Below the pieces are notes generated by a model. That model did not search any database, was not told where the DNA came from, and worked only from the letters and a program-made list of their open reading frames with translations. A stretch of 64,000 bases of DNA from Paenisporosarcina antarctica (lineage in GTDB: Bacteria; Bacillota; Bacilli; Bacillales_A; Planococcaceae): contig NZ_CP038015.1 of NCBI RefSeq assembly GCF_004367585.1, forward strand, positions 1,122,001 to 1,186,000, given 5' to 3'. Shown here piece after piece: positions 56,773-64,000 of this stretch (positions within the stretch are counted from its first letter, which is position 1; each line of letters opens with the position of its first letter). Made by a program: the position numbers and the translations under genes.

Positions 56773-57792
56773 ATGCAAGCTTCTATAGCAATTAATGGAT
56801 TTGGACGTATAGGTCGTATGGTTTTTCGTCAAGCAATTGTTCAAGATGATTTAAAAGTGGTAGCAATTAATGCTAGTTATCCAGCAGAAACATTAGCACA
56901 TTTGATTAAGTATGACACAAATCACGGAACGTTTTCTGGTGAAATTGTTATCGAAGAACATGCTTTAATCATAAATGGGAAACGGGTTCAATTATTGAAT
57001 GATCGTGACCCATTAAATTTACCTTGGAAAGAAATGGGCATCGATATTGTCATTGAAGCAACTGGTAAATTTAATGAGCGTGAAAGAGCTGCATTACATT
57101 TAAAAGCTGGTGCCAAAAAAGTTATTTTAACAGCACCTGGTAAAAATGAAGACATAACGATTGTTATGGGTGTAAATGATGATAAATTAAATATTAATGA
57201 ACATGATATTATTTCCAATGCAAGTTGTACAACGAATTGTTTAGCACCAGTAGCTAAATTATTAAATGATAGATTTGGTATTGATAATGGTTTATTGACG
57301 ACTGTTCATGCATATACCAGTGATCAAAATAACCTAGACAATCCACATAAAGATTTACGCCGTGGACGTGCTTGTGCACAGTCAATCGTTCCTACGACCA
57401 CAGGAGCAGCGAAAGCAATAGCATTAGTGTTACCTGAATTAAAAGGCAAGCTTCACGGGTTGTCACTGCGTGTACCAACACCTAATGTTTCATTAATTGA
57501 TCTTGTAGTGGACTTACAAACTGACGTAACAGTCGAAGAATTAAATGCTGCATTTATTGAAGCTTCTGAAGGTGCCATGAAGGGCGTCCTTGGTTTCACA
57601 ATAGAACCACTTGTTTCGATTGATTTCAATTCAAATCCACACTCAGCAATTATTGACGGATTATCGACAATGGTAATGGGGAAACGCAAAGTAAAAGTTC
57701 TTGCTTGGTATGATAATGAATGGGGTTATTCAGCTCGTGTAGTCGATTTAACCAAAAAAGTTGGACTTGCTTTAAAAGTTTATCAAACGTAA
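56773..57792 (+). CDS. gapB: Gluconeogenic glyceraldehyde-3-phosphate dehydrogenase GapB
   Basis: Runs the GAPDH reaction backwards with NADP. 339 residues: INGFGRIGRMVFRQA, catalytic C152 in ISNASCTTNCLAP, and KLHGLSLRVPTPNVS. At the end of the second strand, where NAD enzymes have Asp (ND), it reads INASYP, which removes the clash with the 2'-phosphate of NADP and marks the GapB type. AGGAGG precedes the ATG. Next downstream is speD, as in B. subtilis, but a terminator separates them. Confidence 0.96.
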   Translation: MQASIAINGFGRIGRMVFRQAIVQDDLKVVAINASYPAETLAHLIKYDTNHGTFSGEIVIEEHALIINGKRVQLLNDRDPLNLPWKEMGIDIVIEATGKFNERERAALHLKAGAKKVILTAPGKNEDITIVMGVNDDKLNINEHDIISNASCTTNCLAPVAKLLNDRFGIDNGLLTTVHAYTSDQNNLDNPHKDLRRGRACAQSIVPTTTGAAKAIALVLPELKGKLHGLSLRVPTPNVSLIDLVVDLQTDVTVEELNAAFIEASEGAMKGVLGFTIEPLVSIDFNSNPHSAIIDGLSTMVMGKRKVKVLAWYDNEWGYSARVVDLTKKVGLALKVYQT

Positions 57793-57842
57793 AAAAAATT
57801 CCTTCCTGCTCCTTATATAGAGCAGAAAGGAATTTTTTTTTT
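57793..57842 (+). terminator. gapB terminator
   Basis: AAATTCCTT-CCTGCTC / GAGCAG-AAAGGAATTT stem with an eight-base loop and nine or more T after it. Confidence 0.9.
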
Positions 57843-57848
57843 AATCAC

Positions 57849-57877
57849 TTGCATTGTCGATAAATACATCATATAAT
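57849..57877 (+). promoter_or_regulatory. Sigma-A promoter of speD
   Basis: TTGCAT (57849-57854), 17-bp spacer, TATAAT (57872-57877), predicting a start at about 57884. Confidence 0.8.
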
Positions 57878-57883
57878 GTAAAT

Positions 57884-58011
57884 CGTGTACTTTAATTGTA
57901 CACACTGACTACTTAAAGGGTTAGGACCTCTTTGGACTAACTTTCCCCCGTGGTAGTCGACTTTAAGAATTCTTCAAATTTCTTAAATTCTATATAAGGG
58001 GGAAACGAACC
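57884..58011 (+). promoter_or_regulatory. Structured 5' leader of speD
   Basis: About 128 bases with three successive foldable units. H1: GTGTAC/GTACAC (57885-57903), right at the 5' end. H2: closing stem GACTAC (57907-57912)/GTAGTC (57953-57958), enclosing GGGTTAG with CTAAC and a C5 run. H3: TTTAAGAA (57962-57969)/TTCTTAAA (57980-57987), ending about 10 bases before the ribosome site AGGGGGAA. I do not recognise a named riboswitch class. Feedback by polyamine or S-adenosylmethionine is an obvious hypothesis, but nothing in the sequence proves it. Confidence 0.5.
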
Positions 58012-58404
58012 ATGCAAACGATGGAAACAATGGGACGTCATGTTATTGCAGAACTTTGGGAATGCGAATTTGATAAACTAAACGATGTTAATTTTATTGA
58101 ACGGACATTTGTAGATGCAGCACTTAAAGCAGGAGCAGAAGTACGTGAAGTAGTATTTCACAAATTTGCACCACAAGGTGTAAGTGGAGTAGTGATTATT
58201 TCAGAATCACACTTAACGATTCATAGCTTTCCAGAACACGGTTATGCAAGTATTGATGTATATACTTGTGGCGATTTAGATCCGACAATTGCTGCTAAAT
58301 ATATTGCTGATGCACTTGGATCACAAACTAGTGAAATGACTGAAATTCCACGCGGTATGGGTCCTGTTACAGTGGGTAAAGCTCGCGTAACAGCACATGC
58401 ATAA
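58012..58404 (+). CDS. speD: S-adenosylmethionine decarboxylase proenzyme (SpeD/SpeH)
   Basis: Provides the aminopropyl donor for spermidine. 130 residues; the chain cleaves itself at Glu65-Ser66 in [16 protein letters not shown], turning the Ser into a pyruvoyl group. GDLDP and the [11 protein letters not shown] stretch with its active Cys are also present. The first ATG fits the AGGGGGAA site; a second ATG three codons on corresponds to the B. subtilis start, so the protein has three extra residues. Single-gene unit between two terminators. Confidence 0.96.
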   Translation: MQTMETMGRHVIAELWECEFDKLNDVNFIERTFVDAALKAGAEVREVVFHKFAPQGVSGVVIISESHLTIHSFPEHGYASIDVYTCGDLDPTIAAKYIADALGSQTSEMTEIPRGMGPVTVGKARVTAHA

Positions 58405-58426
58405 TTACTAGACTCTAAAATGAGTA

Positions 58427-58456
58427 AGCAGAGGAAGAAATTCCTCTGCTTTTTCG
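58427..58456 (+). terminator. speD terminator
   Basis: AGCAGAGGAA / TTCCTCTGCT closed by GAAA, then five T. Confidence 0.92.
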
Positions 58457-58523
58457 ATTTTTATGAAGTTTTTTTGATATACTAAGAATATAAAACGAAT
58501 GACTAAATTCAGGAGATAATAAT

Positions 58524-58994
58524 ATGAGATGTCCAGCTTGTCAATATAACGGAACGCGCGTCGTGGATTCAAGACCGGTTGACGATAGTAAAGCAATACG
58601 AAGAAGAAGAGAATGTGAAGAATGTGGGTTTCGCTTTACTACATTTGAAAAGGTAGAAGAAATGCCATTAATTGTTGTAAAAAAAGATGGTTCACGCGAA
58701 GAGTTTAGCCGTGAAAAAGTATTGAGAGGTCTTATTCGGGCATGTGAAAAACGTCCTGTTTCACTCGATGCTCTTGAAGAAGTCGTATTTTCAATTGAAA
58801 AAGACCTACGTCGTATAGGAAATTCAGAAGTGAAATCTGAAGATGTTGGCGAAATGGTCATGGACCGATTAGCAATGATTGATGAAGTTGCGTATGTACG
58901 TTTCGCTTCGGTATATCGTCAGTTTAAAGATATTAACGTGTTTATTGATGAATTAAAAGAATTATTAAAGAAAAATCCACAAGACAAACAGTAA
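58524..58994 (+). CDS. nrdR: Transcriptional repressor NrdR
   Basis: Zinc-ribbon and ATP-cone repressor of ribonucleotide reductase genes that senses dATP/ATP. 156 residues: MRCPAC at the N-terminus with [17 protein letters not shown] completes the four-Cys ribbon. The ATP-cone covers about 46-136, beginning [19 protein letters not shown]. The gene starts the nrdR-dnaB-dnaI run (21-bp gap), the same order as in B. subtilis, which ties dNTP supply to replication start. Confidence 0.97.
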   Translation: MRCPACQYNGTRVVDSRPVDDSKAIRRRRECEECGFRFTTFEKVEEMPLIVVKKDGSREEFSREKVLRGLIRACEKRPVSLDALEEVVFSIEKDLRRIGNSEVKSEDVGEMVMDRLAMIDEVAYVRFASVYRQFKDINVFIDELKELLKKNPQDKQ

Positions 58995-59015
58995 GGAACA
59001 GGAGGGCGATGTTGC

Positions 59016-60422
59016 ATGCAACTTTTATTCAAAGAACTTCAACCAGTAGATAGCTTCATCATCCAAATGCCTCATCCACTTGCTGACACAGATCGCCAAC
59101 TTGTGACCATGTTGTATAAACCAATTATAGGCTCCGATGCTATGAGCCTATACTGCACTTTATGGGCAGAATCAGACAGTCAAATAACTGAACAATTATC
59201 ACATTATTATTTAATGGATGTTTTAAATATGTCCCTAAAGAAAATATTTGATGCACGCGTTGCTCTGGAAGCCATTGGCTTGATGAAAACGTGGAAAAAA
59301 GATGATTTAGATAAGCGCATGTTTATTTACGAAGTAGTAGCCCCACTTGATGCTGCCTCGTTCTTTAGTGAACCGATCTTAGCCACGTCACTATACAGTG
59401 TCATCCATGAAAAAGCATATCTTAGGGTAAGAGAACGATTTATGAAAAAGCAAGCTTTACAAGGGGGTTACGAAAACGTCTCGAGAGATTTACAAGACGT
59501 CTTTAAGAGTAACCATGACTACACTAAACTCGGGCATATCTTTGATCCTGTTCAACTGAATCAAGCAAGCCGGCCAGAAAAATTCCCTTTTTATTCAATG
59601 GATTTTGATTTTGATTTATTAAAGTCGGGTTTATCTGAAGTTATGATCCCTTCTAATGTTCTAACATTACCTGTAAAAGAAATGATTGCAAAAATGGCTT
59701 TTTTATATTCGCTAAATGCAATTGATATGCAAAAGGTACTAATGATGGCCATTGATGATCAAAATCGTATTACAGAAGAACGCTTGAAAAAAACAGCTGC
59801 TGATTATTACAAACTATCTATTTCTTCTAAACCACCTCGACTTACACAAAAATTAAAACAACAGAATGAAGTGGATACTACAGAAATAAAACTGTCTAAA
59901 GATCAATCTTTGATTAAGTATTTAGAAGAAACCCCACCATTAGAAGTTTTGAGAGAAATTTCAAAAGGTAAGGAACCACTGCCGGTGGAAGTCGAATTAG
60001 CGAATGAACTTATCTTTATATATGGTTTTCCGCCAGCTGTAATAAATGTATTATTACAATTTGTTTTGATCCGCGCGAAAATGAAATTAAATAAGAATTA
60101 TGTACACAAAATTGCAGCGCATTGGCAGCGCGAAAATATTCAAACTGCCGAGCAAGCTATAGAAATATCAAGAAAAGAACATGATCAATATGTTGATTGG
60201 CAAAATACAGAAAAAACAGCAAAGACTACATCTTATAAACGCAAAAATACACAACGAGATGAGAAAGTACCTGATTGGTTTTATAAAGCAAAAGAAACAC
60301 GCTCATCCAGACAAACGGTTGAGAATGAGGTAACTGAAGATTGGGAAGAAAAAAAACAACAGTTGCTTAAAAAACTCGGCGTAACAGAGGGGCAGGCCAA
60401 AACTAATGGAACCAATAAGTGA
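59016..60422 (+). CDS. dnaB: Replication initiation and membrane attachment protein DnaB
   Basis: Firmicute-specific helicase co-loader, 468 residues. The N-terminal winged-helix-like domain (about 1-120, including PLADTDRQLVTMLYKPIIG) and two DnaD/DnaB2-like domains (around 300-395, ending in the KIAAHWQRENIQTAEQAIE segment) are visible. A charged tail follows (KYKRKN-like and EDWEEKKQQLLKKLG). It helps DnaI load the DnaC helicase at oriC and restart sites. Its last 17 bases overlap dnaI, which couples their translation. Confidence 0.94.
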   Translation: MQLLFKELQPVDSFIIQMPHPLADTDRQLVTMLYKPIIGSDAMSLYCTLWAESDSQITEQLSHYYLMDVLNMSLKKIFDARVALEAIGLMKTWKKDDLDKRMFIYEVVAPLDAASFFSEPILATSLYSVIHEKAYLRVRERFMKKQALQGGYENVSRDLQDVFKSNHDYTKLGHIFDPVQLNQASRPEKFPFYSMDFDFDLLKSGLSEVMIPSNVLTLPVKEMIAKMAFLYSLNAIDMQKVLMMAIDDQNRITEERLKKTAADYYKLSISSKPPRLTQKLKQQNEVDTTEIKLSKDQSLIKYLEETPPLEVLREISKGKEPLPVEVELANELIFIYGFPPAVINVLLQFVLIRAKMKLNKNYVHKIAAHWQRENIQTAEQAIEISRKEHDQYVDWQNTEKTAKTTSYKRKNTQRDEKVPDWFYKAKETRSSRQTVENEVTEDWEEKKQQLLKKLGVTEGQAKTNGTNK

Positions 60423-61347
60423 GACATTAAAACGTGTCGTAAATGCACCAGCATTTTCAGAGCGATATGAAAAAATGAAAATAGAAATTCTTGAAAACAG
60501 AGGAGTTCAAGAATTTCTAGCAGCAAATCCAGAAGTCGTAAATAAAAGCATGGTTGATCGTGGTCTAGGAAAACTTTATGAGTATACTTCTCAAAATCAT
60601 GACTGCAATAACTGTGAAAACGTGGCAAACTGTCATAACATGATGAAAGGTTATGTGCCAAAACTAACGATTAATCGTGGATTGATTGAATTGGATTATT
60701 CGAGATGTCTGCAAAAGACCATTGAGGATGAACGTCGTGAAGTGTCTGCGATGATTTCTAGTATGCATATGCCAAAAGACGTGATGGAAGCAAGACTTTC
60801 AACGGTTATTTATGATCACAACACACGTGTAAATCTAGGGAATTACGCTAGTGCTTTTATGGAAGAAGTAAAAGCTACTGGGAAAGTACCTTCAAAAGGT
60901 TTTTATATTTACGGAGAGTTTGGCGTTGGGAAATCCTATGTATTAGGTGCTATGGCGAATGAACTTGCAGAACAAAGAATCAAAACAGTTCTCGTATATG
61001 TTCCGGAATTTCTACGCGAGATGAAACATGCAATTCAAGATCAGTCTCTTCAAGAAAAAGTTGATTATGTGAAAAAAGCGCCTGTTCTCATGCTAGATGA
61101 TCTAGGTGCGGAATCTTTATCGAGTTGGACACGAGATGAAATCCTAGGAACGGTTTTACATTACAGAATGGCTGAAAATTTGCCGACTTTTATCACTTCT
61201 AACTTCAGTTACGAAGGGTTAGAAGACCACTTAACCCTAACGGGAAAAGGGGAACTGGAGCTTGTAAAAGCTGCAAGAATTATGGAGAGAATTCGTACGA
61301 CCACCATCCCAATAAAATTAAGTGGGAAAAATAGAAGAGACGGATAA
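60406..61347 (+). CDS. dnaI: Primosomal helicase loader DnaI
   Basis: AAA+ ATPase that loads the replicative helicase. 313 residues: N-terminal helicase-binding region with a zinc site (CNNCENVANCH, about 66-76), then the ATPase with Walker A GEFGVGKSYVLGA, Walker B VLMLDDLGAES and sensor 1 TFITSNFS. The arginine finger region is RIMERIRT near the end. Starts inside the end of dnaB. Confidence 0.96.
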   Translation: MEPISETLKRVVNAPAFSERYEKMKIEILENRGVQEFLAANPEVVNKSMVDRGLGKLYEYTSQNHDCNNCENVANCHNMMKGYVPKLTINRGLIELDYSRCLQKTIEDERREVSAMISSMHMPKDVMEARLSTVIYDHNTRVNLGNYASAFMEEVKATGKVPSKGFYIYGEFGVGKSYVLGAMANELAEQRIKTVLVYVPEFLREMKHAIQDQSLQEKVDYVKKAPVLMLDDLGAESLSSWTRDEILGTVLHYRMAENLPTFITSNFSYEGLEDHLTLTGKGELELVKAARIMERIRTTTIPIKLSGKNRRDG

Positions 61348-61386
61348 AGTTAAAAGAGTGGAGAAATCCACACTTTTAACTTTTTT
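61348..61386 (+). terminator. dnaI terminator
   Basis: AGTTAAAAG-A-GTGGA / TCCAC-A-CTTTTAACT with a GAAA loop and six T, starting right after the stop codon. Confidence 0.92.
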
Positions 61387-61422
61387 GAATAATTAGGAAA
61401 TATTAAATTTGGCGATATGTTA

Positions 61423-61473
61423 TTGACAATTTCTTTATCACATTTATAATTGAGATTGAGAATCGTTTTCAAT
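61423..61473 (+). promoter_or_regulatory. Promoter with Fur box of the iron ABC importer
   Basis: TTGACA (61423-61428), 16-bp spacer, TATAAT (61445-61450). Directly downstream, ATTGAGAAT-C-GTTTTCAAT (61455-61473) fits the Fur 7-1-7 pattern TGATAATnATTATCA at most positions (TGAGAAT-C-GTTTTCA). Bound at the transcription start, iron-loaded Fur would shut the operon off. Confidence 0.8.
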
Positions 61474-61508
61474 AGGGGTTCATCATAATTTTTGGGGAGA
61501 GACATTCA

Positions 61509-62573
61509 ATGAAAAAAGTACTATACTTATTTTTGACGTTCGCATTGCTAGTCTTAACAGCTTGTGGCAACGATACAACATCTAAAAGCACAACGAACGA
61601 TACAAAAGAAACCACTGAAAGCAAAGAAGTAAATCTATATACAGCACGTCATTATGAAGTAGACGATCAGCTTTATGCAAAATTTGAAGAAGAGACAGGG
61701 ATTAAAGTTAACCTTATTAAAGGTGATGCTGACGAATTACTTGAACGAATTAAACGTGAAGGAGACGCAACACCAGCAGATTTATTCCTAACTGCTGATG
61801 CTGGACGTTTATACCGTGCAAAAGAGGATGGTCTATTACAAGCTGTTTCAAGTGATTTATTAGATCAGCAAATTCCTGCTAACTACCAAGACAAAGACCA
61901 AATGTGGTATGGTTTAACTAAGCGTGCTCGTGTTTTGATATATAACAAAGAAACTGTAAAACCTGAAGACTTATCGACATATGAAGCATTGACAGAAGAG
62001 CAGTGGAAAAGCCGTGTCTTGATTCGTAGCTCTGAAAATATCTATAATCAATCTTTGGTAGCATCTTTTATTGAAATTAATGGCGAAGAAAAAACGAAAG
62101 AATGGGCTAGAGGACTTGTAGCAAACTTTGCGCAAACACCTCAAGGTGGCGACCGCGATCAAGCAAAAGCAATAGCAGCTGGTATTGGTGATGTAGCTAT
62201 CATGAATTCTTATTACTTTGGTCAAATGTTGAATTCTATGGAACCAGAAGAAGTTAAAGTAGCAGAAGGGTTAGGCTTATTCTTCCCTAACCAAGAAACA
62301 ACAGGTACACATGTAAATGTAAGTGGAGCTGGTGTCGTGAAAACATCTAAAAACAAAGACAATGCAATTAAACTTCTTGAGTTCTTATCAGCTCCTGAAG
62401 CACAAAGTACATTTGCAGAAGCAAACTATGAATACCCAGTTAACGAATCAGTAGAACCTTCTGAATTGCTTAAAACATGGGGCGAATTTAAAGAACAAGA
62501 TATTTCATTATCTGTTCTTGGCGATAACAATTCAAAATCAATTTTAATTTTTAACGAAGTTGGTTGGAAATAA
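61509..62573 (+). CDS. Ferric iron ABC transporter substrate-binding lipoprotein (FbpA/FutA type)
   Basis: 354 residues. Signal peptide and lipobox LTAC put the lipidated C19 outside the membrane. The mature protein is a class D iron-binding fold: VNLYTARHYEVDDQLYAKFE at the start, EETGIKVNLIKGDADELLER, PADLFLTADAGRLYRAKEDG, GLTKRARVLIYN and the iron-ligand Tyr pair region IMNSYYFGQM. Ferric-ion binding proteins use two adjacent Tyr there. GGGGAGAG ribosome site. First gene of the Fur-controlled operon; an attenuating hairpin follows. Confidence 0.93.
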   Translation: MKKVLYLFLTFALLVLTACGNDTTSKSTTNDTKETTESKEVNLYTARHYEVDDQLYAKFEEETGIKVNLIKGDADELLERIKREGDATPADLFLTADAGRLYRAKEDGLLQAVSSDLLDQQIPANYQDKDQMWYGLTKRARVLIYNKETVKPEDLSTYEALTEEQWKSRVLIRSSENIYNQSLVASFIEINGEEKTKEWARGLVANFAQTPQGGDRDQAKAIAAGIGDVAIMNSYYFGQMLNSMEPEEVKVAEGLGLFFPNQETTGTHVNVSGAGVVKTSKNKDNAIKLLEFLSAPEAQSTFAEANYEYPVNESVEPSELLKTWGEFKEQDISLSVLGDNNSKSILIFNEVGWK

Positions 62574-62585
62574 TCAAATAAAATG

Positions 62586-62618
62586 CCCTTGTTACGACTA
62601 TTCGTAACAAGGGATTTC
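62586..62618 (+). terminator. Intercistronic attenuator between binding protein and permease
   Basis: Perfect 12-bp stem CCCTTGTTACGA / TCGTAACAAGGG with loop CTAT, followed by the weak tract ATTTCTT. Partial termination would give more binding protein than permease, as is usual for such operons. Confidence 0.75.
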
Positions 62619-62645
62619 TTGCGATTGGATAAGAGGTGTTGAGAC

Positions 62646-64000
62646 GTGCAAAGAAAACTAGCGAATGTAAATATGTGGACGGTATCAGCAGCAATCATTA
62701 TGATTCTATTATTTTTGCCAAACTTAACGATTGTAAAGGGAATTTTTACACCATCCAATGAAAACTGGGCACATATGAAAGAATTTGTTATGGGATCTTT
62801 TATAAAAACGTCTTTTATCCTCATCAGTGCAACAGCTATTTTGACTATTGTTATCGGCTTAAGCTTAGCTTGGATCATTGTACAATATGATTTTCCTTTG
62901 CGACGATTTTTAAAGTGGACGCTTATATTGCCACTATCAATTCCTCCTTTTATTGGTGCATATACGTATCATGGGATTGTCAACTACACAGGTGTTGTTC
63001 AAACAACACTTCGTGACCAATTTGGCATGAGTCTAAATCAATCATACTTTGATATTATGAATTTGCCTGGTGCAATTTTTATTTATACGATGTTTTTATA
63101 TCCGTATGTGTATACGATTACACGAATTTTCTTATCTCAGCAATCCGCTTCTCTAATAGAAAGTGCTCGAATGTTAGGGAAAGGTTCTTGGCGTACTTTC
63201 TTCCAAGTTGTAGTACCGATTTCCAGAGTTTCCGTCATTGGTGGAGCAAGTTTAGTTGTTCTGGAAGTGTTAAATGACTATGGTGTTGTAAAATACTTTG
63301 GCATTCAGACGTTTACAACGGCGATTTTTCAATCTTGGTTTGGTTTGGGCGATATTGAAACGTCAATTAAACTTGCTGCATCACTTATGGGGTTTGTAAT
63401 TATAATCTTAATGATCGAAAAACTATTACGAGGTAGACGTCAATACAGTTACTCAACGACCAAAGTGCGACCCTTACAACTCATTCAGTTGAAAGGTTTG
63501 AAAGCATTTTTAGCTACTAGTTATGGATTAATTATTTTAAGCTTAGGCTTCTTTATTCCAATAGCTCAGCTTATTGATTGGACAATCTTAACGTTTGGTA
63601 CAATTCCAATGAGTGAATTCATGTCTTATGTGAAAAATTCAGTATTAGTTGCTGGAATAACCGCAACAGTTATTATTATTTTTGCATTAATTGTTGGGAA
63701 TTTCAGTCGCTTAGTACATGGGAAAGTAGCGAATTTGTTGCCTAAATTATCTATTCTCGGTTATTCTATACCAGGAGCGGTCATTGCTGTTGCTGTTGTC
63801 ACAGCATTTATCGGACTTGATCGTTTTTTAGCACCTTTGTATCAACTGATGGGTATTAATAAAACACTTGTACTAAGCGTAAGTTTAATTATGTTAATTT
63901 CTGCATATATTATTCGATTTTTCGCGATTGGTTATAATTCCATCGAATCTGGATATGATAAAATTGGAACAGATTTTAGAGACGCCTCCAGACTTCTCGG
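62646..64000 (+). CDS. Ferric iron ABC transporter permease (FbpB type), 3' end outside window
   Basis: 452 codons are present, then the window ends. It begins at GTG (MQRKLANVN) with GAGGTG seven bases upstream. The protein is a fused double-domain permease: many membrane helices and a first EAA loop SARMLGKGSWRTFFQVVVP that contacts the ATPase. The second EAA loop is just beginning (RDASRLLG) at the window edge. This two-loop design is typical of FbpB/FutB iron permeases. The ATPase gene should follow. Not listed as a long frame elsewhere only because it runs off the end. Confidence 0.92.
   Translation, partial: MQRKLANVNMWTVSAAIIMILLFLPNLTIVKGIFTPSNENWAHMKEFVMGSFIKTSFILISATAILTIVIGLSLAWIIVQYDFPLRRFLKWTLILPLSIPPFIGAYTYHGIVNYTGVVQTTLRDQFGMSLNQSYFDIMNLPGAIFIYTMFLYPYVYTITRIFLSQQSASLIESARMLGKGSWRTFFQVVVPISRVSVIGGASLVVLEVLNDYGVVKYFGIQTFTTAIFQSWFGLGDIETSIKLAASLMGFVIIILMIEKLLRGRRQYSYSTTKVRPLQLIQLKGLKAFLATSYGLIILSLGFFIPIAQLIDWTILTFGTIPMSEFMSYVKNSVLVAGITATVIIIFALIVGNFSRLVHGKVANLLPKLSILGYSIPGAVIAVAVVTAFIGLDRFLAPLYQLMGINKTLVLSVSLIMLISAYIIRFFAIGYNSIESGYDKIGTDFRDASRLL

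Overview
The window is 64 kb of low-GC chromosomal DNA from an endospore-forming Gram-positive bacterium of the order Bacillales. The evidence is an alpha/beta-type small acid-soluble spore protein behind a sigma-G-like promoter, EzrA, DnaB/DnaI primosome proteins, a T-box in front of tyrS, the NifZ-ThiI pair, and a gene order that follows the acuA-to-dnaI region of Bacillus subtilis. Differences from B. subtilis suggest a member of the Planococcaceae (Sporosarcina/Psychrobacillus-like): hflK-hflC between phoR and polA, a GntR gene in front of accDA with no malic enzyme after dnaE, and a PBP gene between acsA and tyrS. The family assignment is inference.

Layout. 1-9.9 kb: acetyl-CoA synthetase with its acetylation genes (acuB, acuA, acsA), a class A penicillin-binding protein, T-box-controlled tyrS, a cobalamin/iron-type binding protein, a 600-bp stretch of decayed sequence and a sugar-phosphate isomerase-like gene. 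10-18.3 kb: rpsD with an S4-type leader, a methionine gamma-lyase-like enzyme facing a free-methionine-sulfoxide reductase, histidinol phosphatase, ezrA, nifZ-thiI and the spore protein gene. 18.3-32.8 kb: rarD, NAD kinase, sppA, RDD protein, tpx, ytxK-ackA, UspA, an NCS1 permease, ald, an aminopeptidase, ytkL, ytoI, ytpI and nrnA. 32.8-46.6 kb: dnaE, then central carbon metabolism: GntR-accD-accA, pfkA-pyk, fxsA, ytvI, and the TCA cluster citZ-icd-mdh. 46.6-61.4 kb: a MaoC-like protein, phoPR, hflKC, a lipoprotein, polA-mutM-coaE, gapB, speD, nrdR and dnaB-dnaI. 61.4 kb to the end: a Fur-box-controlled ferric iron ABC importer, cut by the window edge.

How it works together. Glycolysis (pfkA, pyk), gluconeogenesis (gapB), acetate interconversion (ackA, acsA) and the TCA cycle (citZ, icd, mdh) lie close together, and their visible switches fit the B. 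subtilis logic: a cre-like site at citZ, two mirror-image CcpN-type sites at gapB, and post-translational control of AcsA by AcuA. Replication and repair genes (dnaE, polA, mutM, nrdR, dnaB, dnaI) are spread between them.

No defence island, prophage, CRISPR array, insertion sequence, tRNA or rRNA was seen. The points most worth a second look are regulatory: a five-fold Pho box at the phoR stop codon that drives no recognisable gene but is followed about 40 bp later by a terminator; a perfect FadR-type palindrome just downstream of the promoter of the GntR-accDA operon; a multi-hairpin leader on speD; and a compact DnaE whose PHP domain has lost the expected metal ligands.
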